A stretch of DNA of 64,000 nucleotides from positions 310,001 to 374,000 of the forward strand of contig NZ_AP027362.1 of NCBI RefSeq assembly GCF_030295935.1. Direction: 5' to 3'. Below, in pieces: positions 1 to 7,505 of this stretch. Position numbers and translations under genes: made by a program. The first letter of the stretch is position 1, and each line of letters begins with the position of its first letter. This DNA comes from Thalassotalea piscium (lineage in GTDB: Bacteria; Pseudomonadota; Gammaproteobacteria; Enterobacterales; Alteromonadaceae). The notes beneath the pieces were generated by a model. That model was given only the letters and a program-made list of their open reading frames with translations. It made no database searches and was not told where the DNA came from.

Positions 1-32
1 CACAACCTTTACATTGGTTTGCGTTTCTTTGC

Positions 33-45
33 ATTGCAATTGGTA
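33..45 (+). repeat. Possible end of a 308-bp-type element
   Basis: Thirteen bases (attgcaattggta) are identical to the right terminus of the 308-bp element at 51534-51841. The sequence upstream of it in this window does not clearly continue the match, so this may be a degenerate remnant or a chance match. Confidence 0.25.
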
Positions 46-79
46 AGCTTAAGTTGAATTAATTAAAGAGGGTTTTCTC

Positions 80-541
80 ATGAAAAAGATAGTATCAACA
101 GGTTTAACTGCCGCTATTTTAGCATTGTCAGTATCAAGCATAAGCTTTGTAAGTAACGCCAACCCGCATGACGGTTTTTCGGGTAAAAGCCATGGCGCTA
201 AACAAGAGCATCGTCAGTTTAAGCGTATGGCTAAACACCTTGATTTAACTGACGAACAAAAAGTGCTATTTAAAAGCTTAAAAGAAACAGCAAAAGAAAA
301 TCGCAGTGCGATGAAAGAGAAAATGCAAGGTTACAAAGAGCAGATGAAAGCGCTAATAAGTGCGACTGAATTTGATGAACAAGCCTTTCTTCAATTGCAT
401 AGCTCTTATCAAAATACTTTTGCAGAAATGGCTTTGATCAAAGCAAAACATAAGCACCAAATGATGCGAATACTGACGCCCGAGCAACAAGAAAAAGCTC
501 AGAATATGAGAGGAAAAAGAAAAGGGAAAGGCCCTAGATAA
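80..541 (+). CDS. Spy/CpxP-family periplasmic protein
   Basis: A 153-residue protein with an N-terminal signal peptide (about residues 1-27, Ala-Asn-Ala-like cleavage region). The mature part is rich in Lys, Gln, Glu and His. It carries two copies of the LTxEQ-type motif typical of the Spy/CpxP family: LTDEQ near residue 56 and LTPEQ near residue 132. Between them is a long helical, charged stretch. Family members are periplasmic envelope-stress chaperones or modulators, often linked to two-component systems or metal stress. No CpxRA-type system is visible next to it here. The ATG is preceded by a purine-rich site (agaggg, 67-72). The C-terminus is very basic (KGKRKGKGPR-like). The family call is good; the exact role is inferred. 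Confidence 0.75.
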   Translation: MKKIVSTGLTAAILALSVSSISFVSNANPHDGFSGKSHGAKQEHRQFKRMAKHLDLTDEQKVLFKSLKETAKENRSAMKEKMQGYKEQMKALISATEFDEQAFLQLHSSYQNTFAEMALIKAKHKHQMMRILTPEQQEKAQNMRGKRKGKGPR

Positions 542-571
542 AACTAGCTTTTAGTGGGCATGATTTGTTGT

Positions 572-603
572 AAAAGGGTAGGCCTAAGTGCCTACTCTTT
601 TTT
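572..603 (+). terminator. Rho-independent terminator after the Spy-like gene
   Basis: An 8-bp stem (gggtaggc / gcctactc, one G-T pair) with a six-base loop is followed by a run of T. It is preceded by four A, so it could act on both strands. Confidence 0.8.
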
Positions 604-652
604 GACGCTAATTGTACCCAGAGGCATTTTTATATAATTATAATTACTAAGC

Positions 653-945
653 CTAGTTAATCTGAGTTCTGGGTAACGGATGTACGAGCAACACCGATAA
701 AGTTATGTTTTTCAATTGCTTATTATAGAGCGGCCGTATTCCTTATGTAGTTATATATCAATGTTATAAGTGTTGAGTGAATCAAGGCAAGTTTGCGTAC
801 CTAATAGCGAGCTATTAGTAGCAAATTAACGGTTTTTTAGTTCCAGACAAAAACCAAGTACCTACGTCCATGCAGGCAACGCAGATACGCGCAAAAACCG
901 TGACATTGACGTGCTTAGCTTATCCAGAACTCAGGTTAGTTAGCT
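653..945. repeat. Inverted-repeat (MITE-like) element at the blaR1-like gene end
   Basis: The two ends are imperfect inverted repeats of about 24 bp around the core ctgagttctgg (left about 655-678, right about 921-944), with roughly 20 of 24 positions matching. Inside is a perfect hairpin, taatagc-ga-gctatta, at 802-817. There is no coding capacity. The right end covers the TAA stop codon of the minus-strand peptidase gene. A non-autonomous mobile element is the simplest explanation; the exact borders are uncertain. Confidence 0.55.
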
Positions 946-2886
946 TTCAATTAGGCTGAAAGAGAAAATTTTTGCCATTTTACTTTCTACTGGCTTATCA
1001 TTAATTTTTGCTGGAACAAAGTGCCACTTATTCATTGCTGTTCGCACAGCTGCTCTAAAGTAACTGACTTTATTTTTATCTTCAAATTCGATATCAGAGA
1101 CAACACCGTCTTTGTTAATGACAAATGTAACTAATACGTCTACTTCTATCCCTTTTCGTTTAGCTACCGACGGATACCTTGGCTCAACAGAAGAAATTAA
1201 CTTAGCTGAAGTTGATTTGGCTAAGATTTGGTTGTAGTTGTTATTAATAGTTTGTTGATTGCGTTCGGCTACTAACCCATGATTAACCGGCTGTGTTTGT
1301 CCTAATTTGCGTTCAAAATTAATTAACTGGTCACTCGACGGTAGTGGATCTTCTGTTAATGAGGCAACTTGAGCAGCATACGGGTTACTAAATTTCTTCT
1401 CAGAATTTTTACTAATAGCGCCTTTGGAAGATAAGCTTAATAGCGGTTGCGCTAACTGGCTAATTTTTGGTGCGGGTTTAGCTGCTAATACAGGGCCTGT
1501 ATTGTGCTTTGCACTCGGTATTACTTTGGTAGCTAACGTATTACTCGTTTCTTTGTTAGCCGGAATAATTACCTTTTTCGGTACAGCTTTTACTATTTTA
1601 TTTGTGGCTTTATCGAGCTTAGCTTGCGTATTTGCTATCTGTTTTTGAGCTTGCGTAGCTGCAGTGTTTTTCACCTGTACCTCAGCTAATGTGTCAATAT
1701 TTGGTTCGATAACATCATCAGATATTGTTGTATTTTGTTCAACTAATTGCTGGGCAATCGATGTTTGCGATAAAGGTAATTCATCATTACTTACTCGATG
1801 CTGTAACAACTCACCCGCAGATTGCATTAATGAGATACGGCCTGCACCCCAATCAATGATACGGTTATCGATAAATGGTTTAGCAAAAACACTGGAAATG
1901 GCAAACAAAATCACCACAGACGCAAGTAGTTTGCCAGAGTCATTTTCTGCCGTACATGTATGTTCTTGGTCAATTAAACGAATAACACGTTGTTTTAAGT
2001 CGCCACCCGAGGCTGCAACTGCCATGGTTGGAATAGAGCTGTGACGGTGTTTGTGGCATAAGCTTGCAGTGTCGGCAAGCGTATGTGCATAAGCAATGGC
2101 ATTACCACAATGTTTTACGGCTATGTCATCACTACAATATTCACGTTCGTTACGCATTTGCTTTGAAATCCAGCGTACACCAGGGTGAAAAAACAATAGT
2201 ATTTCAGCAATGGTTTGTAAAAAATTGACGAGGTAGTCATGACGCTTTATATGTGCAAGCTCATGCAATATTAACATTTCTAATTGGGCTGATGTTAAGC
2301 CCGAAATCATTGCTGCAGGTAACAAAATTACTGGCTTGAGCCAACCTATGGCCATAGGCACTTCGGTTTTTAATGAAATTAGCAACTGTGGTTTTCGCCA
2401 TAAAGTAAATTGGCTAACGAGCCGTTGAAATTTTGTTTGCAGGGTTTGATTTACGGCAATGGTGTCGGTGGTTGCAAGTTGATTTACTTGTTTAAGCGCA
2501 AACACTAAATTAATTGATAATAAGAGTACCGTAGCCATCCAAGCAAGTGATAGGAAAGGCAAACTATCAACGACTATTTGATACCAGTTAGAGTTTATAA
2601 CGGCGATTGACTGTGTTGAATCTAATGCAGCAACCGAATTTAGGCCCTGTTCTATCGTATGTAAATAGTTGGGTGTATATATAAGACTAAATGTAGCTAT
2701 AGGTGAAATTAAACATACGATGAGTGCTATAGCTGCCCATAAATATCTTAATTGCGGCTTTTTATATGAAGTTATTGACAGTAAACACTTTAATACAAGC
2801 GCGATAAGGCACCCTTGCCACAAAAAATGCAGTAGGGTTAACGCAAGACTATAAAGTATTGGACTGTCTAATAAATTCTCAATCAT
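940..2886 (-). CDS. BlaR1-type M56 peptidase with TonB C-terminal domain
   Basis: A 648-residue membrane protein. The N-terminal part has several hydrophobic segments (about residues 8-30, 43-70, 105-130). The M56 zinc motif HELAH lies at 208-212 with a following ExxxC-rich stretch, and another hydrophobic segment lies near 320-335. A long Ala/Lys/Thr/Gln-rich linker leads to a C-terminal TonB_C-like domain (about 560-645, PRYPSVAKRKG...FVPA). The adjacent upstream gene encodes a BlaI/MecI-type repressor 12 bp away, so the pair likely forms a sense-and-cleave module. In known systems the peptidase inactivates the repressor on sensing a beta-lactam or another envelope signal. No beta-lactamase gene is nearby, so the inducer and targets are unknown. 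The stop codon lies inside an inverted-repeat element. Confidence 0.8.
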   Translation of the reverse strand: MIENLLDSPILYSLALTLLHFLWQGCLIALVLKCLLSITSYKKPQLRYLWAAIALIVCLISPIATFSLIYTPNYLHTIEQGLNSVAALDSTQSIAVINSNWYQIVVDSLPFLSLAWMATVLLLSINLVFALKQVNQLATTDTIAVNQTLQTKFQRLVSQFTLWRKPQLLISLKTEVPMAIGWLKPVILLPAAMISGLTSAQLEMLILHELAHIKRHDYLVNFLQTIAEILLFFHPGVRWISKQMRNEREYCSDDIAVKHCGNAIAYAHTLADTASLCHKHRHSSIPTMAVAASGGDLKQRVIRLIDQEHTCTAENDSGKLLASVVILFAISSVFAKPFIDNRIIDWGAGRISLMQSAGELLQHRVSNDELPLSQTSIAQQLVEQNTTISDDVIEPNIDTLAEVQVKNTAATQAQKQIANTQAKLDKATNKIVKAVPKKVIIPANKETSNTLATKVIPSAKHNTGPVLAAKPAPKISQLAQPLLSLSSKGAISKNSEKKFSNPYAAQVASLTEDPLPSSDQLINFERKLGQTQPVNHGLVAERNQQTINNNYNQILAKSTSAKLISSVEPRYPSVAKRKGIEVDVLVTFVINKDGVVSDIEFEDKNKVSYFRAAVRTAMNKWHFVPAKINDKPVESKMAKIFSFSLIES

Positions 2887-2898
2887 AAATACAGTGTA

Positions 2899-3285
2899 TT
2901 AGCTTTGTTGATCAAGTTCGTTTAATAATTGACGAATATCAGCAATTTCTTCTTTGCTGGTTGATTCATCTAAGGCTCTCATTACTAGTTTTGATGTAGA
3001 GCCGCCGAACGCCTTACTTGCCAAGTCTTTCAATAGCGATGACTGGGTAAACCCCTCGCTGTTGGCTGGTGCGTAAACATGTGCTCGATTACTTTCATCG
3101 CGGGTCACTAGCGTTTTTTCATGCATTATTTGCAAAATTTTCAATACAGTAGTGTAGCCTGTTGTTTGTGTGGCACTAATTGCATCATGTACTTGCCTGA
3201 CCGTTGCTGGACCTATTTTCCATAAAACATTAAGCAGCGAGAGTTCTGCTTCGGTCGGCTTGATACCTTCATTATCACGAGCCAT
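2899..3285 (-). CDS. BlaI/MecI/CopY-family transcriptional repressor
   Basis: A 128-residue protein matching the penicillinase-repressor family in length and pattern. A winged helix-turn-helix spans about residues 10-80, with the typical LNVLWKIGPATVRQVHDAI and GYTTVLKILQIMHEK segments, followed by a C-terminal dimerisation helix. It is first in a two-gene minus-strand operon with the BlaR1-type peptidase. Members bind short dyads at their own promoter and are cleaved by the partner peptidase. The upstream 257 bp carry one short palindrome that could be an operator. The family call is firm; the regulon is unknown. Confidence 0.85.
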   Translation of the reverse strand: MARDNEGIKPTEAELSLLNVLWKIGPATVRQVHDAISATQTTGYTTVLKILQIMHEKTLVTRDESNRAHVYAPANSEGFTQSSLLKDLASKAFGGSTSKLVMRALDESTSKEEIADIRQLLNELDQQS

Positions 3286-3341
3286 TGAAATTCCTTAATA
3301 TACGAATAAAAACCATAAAAGTGTTACTAATATCAACCTCA

Positions 3342-3354
3342 CTCATTATATGAG
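3342..3354. promoter_or_regulatory. Candidate repressor operator upstream of the blaI-like gene
   Basis: A 13-bp perfect palindrome (ctcat-tat-atgag) lies 57 bp upstream of the repressor start. Autoregulation from a promoter dyad is known for BlaI/MecI. The sequence does not match the classical tacaTnTgta consensus, so this is only a candidate. Confidence 0.3.
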
Positions 3355-3542
3355 CATTTCTACTGGCTAAAATAATCAACCATTACGTTATTTATTTTAT
3401 AATTAGAACAGTTAGTTAAAAAATAAACGCCTTGTATTTGACTGTTTTTGCTGCGTATATAGTAGATCATTTAATTAATGAAACTGATACAAATTTCAGG
3501 TAATACGAATGCAATCGTATACTGTGATGAATAAATGAGCAA

Positions 3543-4289
3543 CTACTTATTAACTATTTGTTGTTGTATTTGACGAATTATTTCCCGTGTTCTTTGCGGA
3601 AAGTTGGTAAAAATTGCGTCTACGTTTAATGCTAAGCACTGTTTTATATCGTCGATGTCGTCAACGGTAAATACCCAACAAGTTAAGCCATGACGATGTA
3701 TGTCGCTGACTAATTCTTGATTTAAGCAGTCAATGTCTTGATTAATACTTGCTAACGCCATTGTTTCACTAAACGTTGCGTAATTTAATGGGCAATGGGC
3801 AATGAGTGCGGCGAAGTTAGCTTTGGGTAATAAGGTTTTTCCGTAATTAATTAAGAAATGATTAAATGATGAAATATACAGTTGCGGCCAAGTAATGTGC
3901 TTCATTGAAACAGCATGATTCAAAACCTGCTGTAATTTTTGCATTAATGTTTCAATAAGTAATTGTTCGCTAGTGCTTACTTTCAGCTCAAGATTGAGAA
4001 TCAGTTTCTTTGGTATTAATGCAATTGCTTGGGCTAAGGTAATAATATGTTGGTTTTTGCCTATACTCGTTTTTAATAATTCGTCTAAGGTATAATTGTT
4101 TATGTTACCCGTTTTGCCTGTTAATCGAAGTAAATTACGGTCATGAAAAACAATAAATTCACCGCTGGGTTGATGATATTGAAGGTCAATTTCAATACCA
4201 TCTGCACCTTGTTCTATCGCTTTTTCAAGCGCGAGTATCGAATTTTCAGGATACTCGCCACTCGCGCCGCGATGAGCAATTATCAACAT
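3543..4289 (-). CDS. ugpQ: Glycerophosphodiester phosphodiesterase, cytoplasmic UgpQ type
   Basis: A 248-residue protein with no signal peptide, the length typical of cytoplasmic UgpQ. The GDPD fold signatures are present: HRGASGEYPENS at residues 6-17, the metal-binding EIDLQ near 37-41, and FHDRNLLRLTGKTG near 52-65. It hydrolyses deacylated phospholipids to glycerol-3-phosphate and an alcohol. It starts 4 bp after the psd stop on the same strand, so it is probably co-transcribed with psd and both genes concern phospholipid turnover. Confidence 0.85.
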   Translation of the reverse strand: MLIIAHRGASGEYPENSILALEKAIEQGADGIEIDLQYHQPSGEFIVFHDRNLLRLTGKTGNINNYTLDELLKTSIGKNQHIITLAQAIALIPKKLILNLELKVSTSEQLLIETLMQKLQQVLNHAVSMKHITWPQLYISSFNHFLINYGKTLLPKANFAALIAHCPLNYATFSETMALASINQDIDCLNQELVSDIHRHGLTCWVFTVDDIDDIKQCLALNVDAIFTNFPQRTREIIRQIQQQIVNK

Positions 4290-4293
4290 GTAA

Positions 4294-5172
4294 TTAGTGC
4301 TCGTTAGTGCTAATTAAATCTGCATAGTGCTCGCCTAGTCGAGTTACTGTGCCTGGGCCTGCTGCTTCGTTGAAGTTAACCATATTGGGTGCGAACGTAG
4401 TAATTACGGTTGAGCCTAATTTAAAACGACCCATTTCATCTCCTTTTTCAAAGGTGATGGCGCCTGTACCAGATGCAGGGTATTGCCAACGGAAAACATC
4501 TTTACCCGCAGGTGGTGTAATAGTGCCAGCCCAAGTTGTTTCAATACTTGCTACTATTGTTGCACCAACTAAGGTCATGGTCATTGGGCCGTGCTCAGTA
4601 TCAAAAACTGTGACAACACGCTCATTACGGGCAAATAAATTAGGGACATTATTTGCTGTTAACGGGTTTACTGAAAATAAATCGCCCGGTACATAAATCA
4701 TTTCTCGAAGCGTTGCAGCCATTGGCATATGAATACGGTGGTAATCTTTTGGGGCTAGATAAATACACGAAAACTTTCCATTTTCAAAGGGCAGCGCGGT
4801 AGCTTTATCGCCACCAAGTAAAGTAACTAGGCTGTAGTCGAAACCTTTGGCTTGAATAAGTTGGTCGTTTTTTATATCACCTTGTTGGCTTATTGCGCCG
4901 TCAACAGGGTAGCAAATAGCATTTGGGTTTTGCTCGATTACACGCGCACCTTCTTCAAGTTCGCGGGTGAAGAAGTCATTAAAGGTTTTAAAGTCACTGG
5001 CGTTTTTATACTTTGCCTCAGACATATTGATGCCGTATGACTTAATAAAGGCGCTGATGGCTTTAGTTGTTAGCCAGCCAAGCTCTGCCGCGGCAAATTT
5101 ACCAACTAGGCGAGAAAGCGCATGTTTTGGCATCATATATTGTAAAGCGATTTTAAGTTTATCTAACGACAC
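4294..5172 (-). CDS. psd: Phosphatidylserine decarboxylase proenzyme
   Basis: A 292-residue protein. It converts phosphatidylserine to phosphatidylethanolamine at the inner membrane. The self-cleavage motif LGST is present near the C-terminus (G253-S254), where the proenzyme is cut to form the pyruvoyl cofactor. Other family segments are visible: [30 protein letters not shown] and GATIVASI. The length is like that of other proteobacterial type I enzymes. It lies downstream of rsgA on the same strand, the usual gammaproteobacterial arrangement. Confidence 0.95.
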   Translation of the reverse strand: MSLDKLKIALQYMMPKHALSRLVGKFAAAELGWLTTKAISAFIKSYGINMSEAKYKNASDFKTFNDFFTRELEEGARVIEQNPNAICYPVDGAISQQGDIKNDQLIQAKGFDYSLVTLLGGDKATALPFENGKFSCIYLAPKDYHRIHMPMAATLREMIYVPGDLFSVNPLTANNVPNLFARNERVVTVFDTEHGPMTMTLVGATIVASIETTWAGTITPPAGKDVFRWQYPASGTGAITFEKGDEMGRFKLGSTVITTFAPNMVNFNEAAGPGTVTRLGEHYADLISTNEH

Positions 5173-5238
5173 TGCGTTTTCCTTGCGTTATAGTTTTAGT
5201 TAATAGTTGTATTAGTTTTTTCATTATTTATTGTTGGT

Positions 5239-6273
5239 TTAATTAAATCTTGAGGTAAGTGTATTGTCATTTAAGCTCGCAAGAATCCGTTGAAAGCTTG
5301 CTAAACGCTCGGGATGAATTTTATTGTTTTGTACTGCTTCCACTAATGCACATCCGGGATCTTTATCATGTTTACAGTCTCTAAATTTGCACGTGCCGAT
5401 AAAATCTGAGAAATCAGTAAAACCATTACACACTTGCTCTGGCGTTAAATGCCATAAACCAAATTCTCTGATCCCTGGTGAGTCAATTAAATCACCGCCT
5501 GTTTCAAAGTGATATAAACGAGCGACTGTGGTGGTGTGCTGACCTAATCCTGAGTTTTGGGAAACGTCTTTGGTTAGGATACCAAGCTCTGGCATTAAAC
5601 TATTTGTTAGTGTGGACTTACCTACACCAGACTGCCCAACAAATATGCTAGTTTTTTTATCGAGTTGTTGTTTGAGTTGCGCTAAACCATCTGCTGTTTC
5701 ATTACTTACATAAAGTACTTGATAGCCAATTTCGCGATAAATGGTTAATTGTGCTTCGATTTTGTCATTTAATTCCGGCGTTAATAAATCAATTTTATTA
5801 AGTAAAATTATCGGTTTTATACCGGTTTCTTCGGCAGCTACGATATAACGATCAATAATATCGCTATTAAAGGCTGGTAAGACACTTGAGACAATTATTA
5901 TTTGACTAATATTCGCAGCAATAGGTTTTACCCCGTCGTAAACATCGGGCCGGGCTAATACAGACTCACGTTCATGTACGGCTTCAATGATGCCTGAAAC
6001 ACTATGCTCATTAGCGATGCTTTCACGCCATAATACTTTGTCGCCGCATACTAGCGATTTAATACTACGTCTTAAATTACAGCGCACACAGTCGCCTTGA
6101 GCATTTTCAACGTCGGCATGTTGGCCAAAACGACTAATGACTGTGCCTGTTTGTAATTCACCAAGCTCGTCATCTTGCCATTTAATGTCAGCGGCATCGC
6201 TTTTAAGCTTCTTTGCTTGGTTAGCTTTGATGCGTCGGTTTTGACCTTTAGTTAATTTTTTAGCTTTTGCCAC
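5239..6273 (-). CDS. rsgA: Ribosome small-subunit-dependent GTPase A
   Basis: A 344-residue circularly permuted GTPase that acts in late 30S maturation. A basic N-terminal tail and OB-fold (about 1-110) are followed by the permuted G motifs: NKID at 159-162 (G4), GQSGVGKST at 212-220 (G1) and DSPG at 264-267 (G3). A C-terminal zinc-binding region has C295, C300, H302 and C308. It is divergent from orn across 207 bp, as in many gammaproteobacteria, and is followed by psd. Confidence 0.95.
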   Translation of the reverse strand: MAKAKKLTKGQNRRIKANQAKKLKSDAADIKWQDDELGELQTGTVISRFGQHADVENAQGDCVRCNLRRSIKSLVCGDKVLWRESIANEHSVSGIIEAVHERESVLARPDVYDGVKPIAANISQIIIVSSVLPAFNSDIIDRYIVAAEETGIKPIILLNKIDLLTPELNDKIEAQLTIYREIGYQVLYVSNETADGLAQLKQQLDKKTSIFVGQSGVGKSTLTNSLMPELGILTKDVSQNSGLGQHTTTVARLYHFETGGDLIDSPGIREFGLWHLTPEQVCNGFTDFSDFIGTCKFRDCKHDKDPGCALVEAVQNNKIHPERLASFQRILASLNDNTLTSRFN

Positions 6274-6393
6274 GTGTTTTTTTCATATTTAGTTAATTAA
6301 TGTTGCCCTGTAGCGCAAACAAAATTTGATAGAATTGGTATCAGTTGTTCCGTATTATACTGATAAAATGATATTTCATCTAATACTTGTCTC

Positions 6394-6441
6394 AAAATCT
6401 CAGTTTTTAATAATAAAATCTCAGTTTTTAATAATAAAATC
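6394..6441. repeat. 21-bp tandem repeat in the rsgA-orn intergenic region
   Basis: Two full copies and a partial third of the unit aaaatctcagtttttaataat lie head to tail, ending about 40 bp before the orn start codon. They occupy the likely orn promoter or leader. They look like a recent slippage duplication. Confidence 0.85.
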
Positions 6442-6480
6442 TGAAAATAGGGTACAAGTTAATATAACAGAGGGAAGCTT

Positions 6481-7029
6481 ATGTCTTGCAGCCAGACAAA
6501 TTTAATTTGGTTAGATCTAGAAATGACAGGTTTAGAGCCTGAGCATGATGTGATATTAGAAATTGCGAGTATTGTGACTGATAGTCAATTAAATATTCTT
6601 GCCGAAGGTCCTGTCTTTGCAATACATCAAAGTGATAATGTTCTCGATAACATGAGCCAGTGGTGTATTGATGTTCATGGGAAGTCTGGGTTAACGAAAC
6701 GTTGTCGCGAAAGTACGGTTGATTTAGCAACAGCTAGTGCACATACAATTGCTTTTCTTGAGCAGTATGTGCCTAAAGGTAGCTCGCCAATGTGTGGTAA
6801 TAGCATTGGTCAAGATCGTCGTTTTATTAATAAATATATGCCTGAATTTGAAGCGTATTTTCATTACAGAAATTTAGATGTTAGTACGGTGAAAGAGCTT
6901 GCGCGCAGATGGAAACCTGAAGTATTAGACAAAGTGGTGAAAAAGGGCGTGCATTTAGCCTTAGACGATATACGTGAATCTATTGCGGAATTAAAAGTAT
7001 ACCAAGAGCATTTCTTTAATACCAATTGA
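6481..7029 (+). CDS. orn: Oligoribonuclease
   Basis: A 182-residue DEDDh-type 3'-5' exoribonuclease that degrades 2-5 nt RNAs, including pGpG from cyclic-di-GMP breakdown. The ExoI motif is [11 protein letters not shown] near residue 10-20. ExoIII includes [17 protein letters not shown] near the C-terminus. The ATG follows an AGAGGGAAG ribosome-binding site. The last two residues and the TGA stop lie inside the terminal repeat of the 308-bp element inserted here (taccaatTGA). The total length still matches the family, so the insertion landed at the very end of the gene without damaging it. Confidence 0.95.
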   Translation: MSCSQTNLIWLDLEMTGLEPEHDVILEIASIVTDSQLNILAEGPVFAIHQSDNVLDNMSQWCIDVHGKSGLTKRCRESTVDLATASAHTIAFLEQYVPKGSSPMCGNSIGQDRRFINKYMPEFEAYFHYRNLDVSTVKELARRWKPEVLDKVVKKGVHLALDDIRESIAELKVYQEHFFNTN

Positions 7030-7327
7030 AATAACTATTTGACCAATTCAGAGCATCGTCAGGGAAGTTAGAACAAAGCAAATTGATGCAGGTGTAGTAT
7101 TCTCCATCCAATCAATTTGTAACGTTATCACTTTTCTGACGAGCTCCCAAGGGCGAGTTTAAAAGGCTTATACGCAGCGTTACTGATTTTGATAAGGTCC
7201 CCACATGGAAGTGGGATAGTAGGGTAACGCAGGAGCAGTTACCGAGAATAACCATTGTCTGTAATCAGTGCCTTGCCTCTAAGCCTTTTAATTCTCGCTG
7301 AATGAACAAATATTTTTTCAATTGGTA
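7020..7327 (-). mobile_element. 308-bp MITE-like element, copy A
   Basis: This stretch is the reverse complement of 51534-51841, with the same length (308 bp) and about 11 visible mismatches. It begins taccaattg and ends caattggta, and the similarity between the two ends extends imperfectly to about 28 bp. It has no coding capacity. The outermost bases are TA on both sides, which fits insertion at a TA target as in Tc1/mariner-IS630-type elements. It lies between the orn stop and a terminator that probably belonged to orn. Confidence 0.85.
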
Positions 7328-7355
7328 TAAGTTATAACTTCTATTTTAAATTAAT

Positions 7356-7384
7356 AATGCCGACAACTAATGTCGGCATTTTTA
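7356..7384 (+). terminator. Terminator downstream of orn and copy A
   Basis: A perfect 10-bp stem (aatgccgaca / tgtcggcatt) with a five-base loop is followed by a T run. It is about 330 bp from the orn stop because the 308-bp element lies in between. Confidence 0.85.
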
Positions 7385-7396
7385 TTAAAAGCAATA

Positions 7397-7466
7397 CTAG
7401 GACGTGTTGATCTTTGCTGTACAAAATTTGTACTCGAAAAATCAAAACGCTTATCAACATGCTCTA
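7397..7466 (+). repeat. Mini-remnant of the ctagggcgtgttga repeat family
   Basis: The left end (ctaggacgtgttgatctttgctgtac) and the right end (tacaaaatttgtactcgaaaa, then a degenerate terminus) of the element found at 32201-32469 are joined directly. About 200 bp of interior is missing. It looks like an internally deleted copy. Confidence 0.7.
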
Positions 7467-7505
7467 ATAATATAGTTACTTATCGTTACTATAAGTCAAC
7501 ATAAG

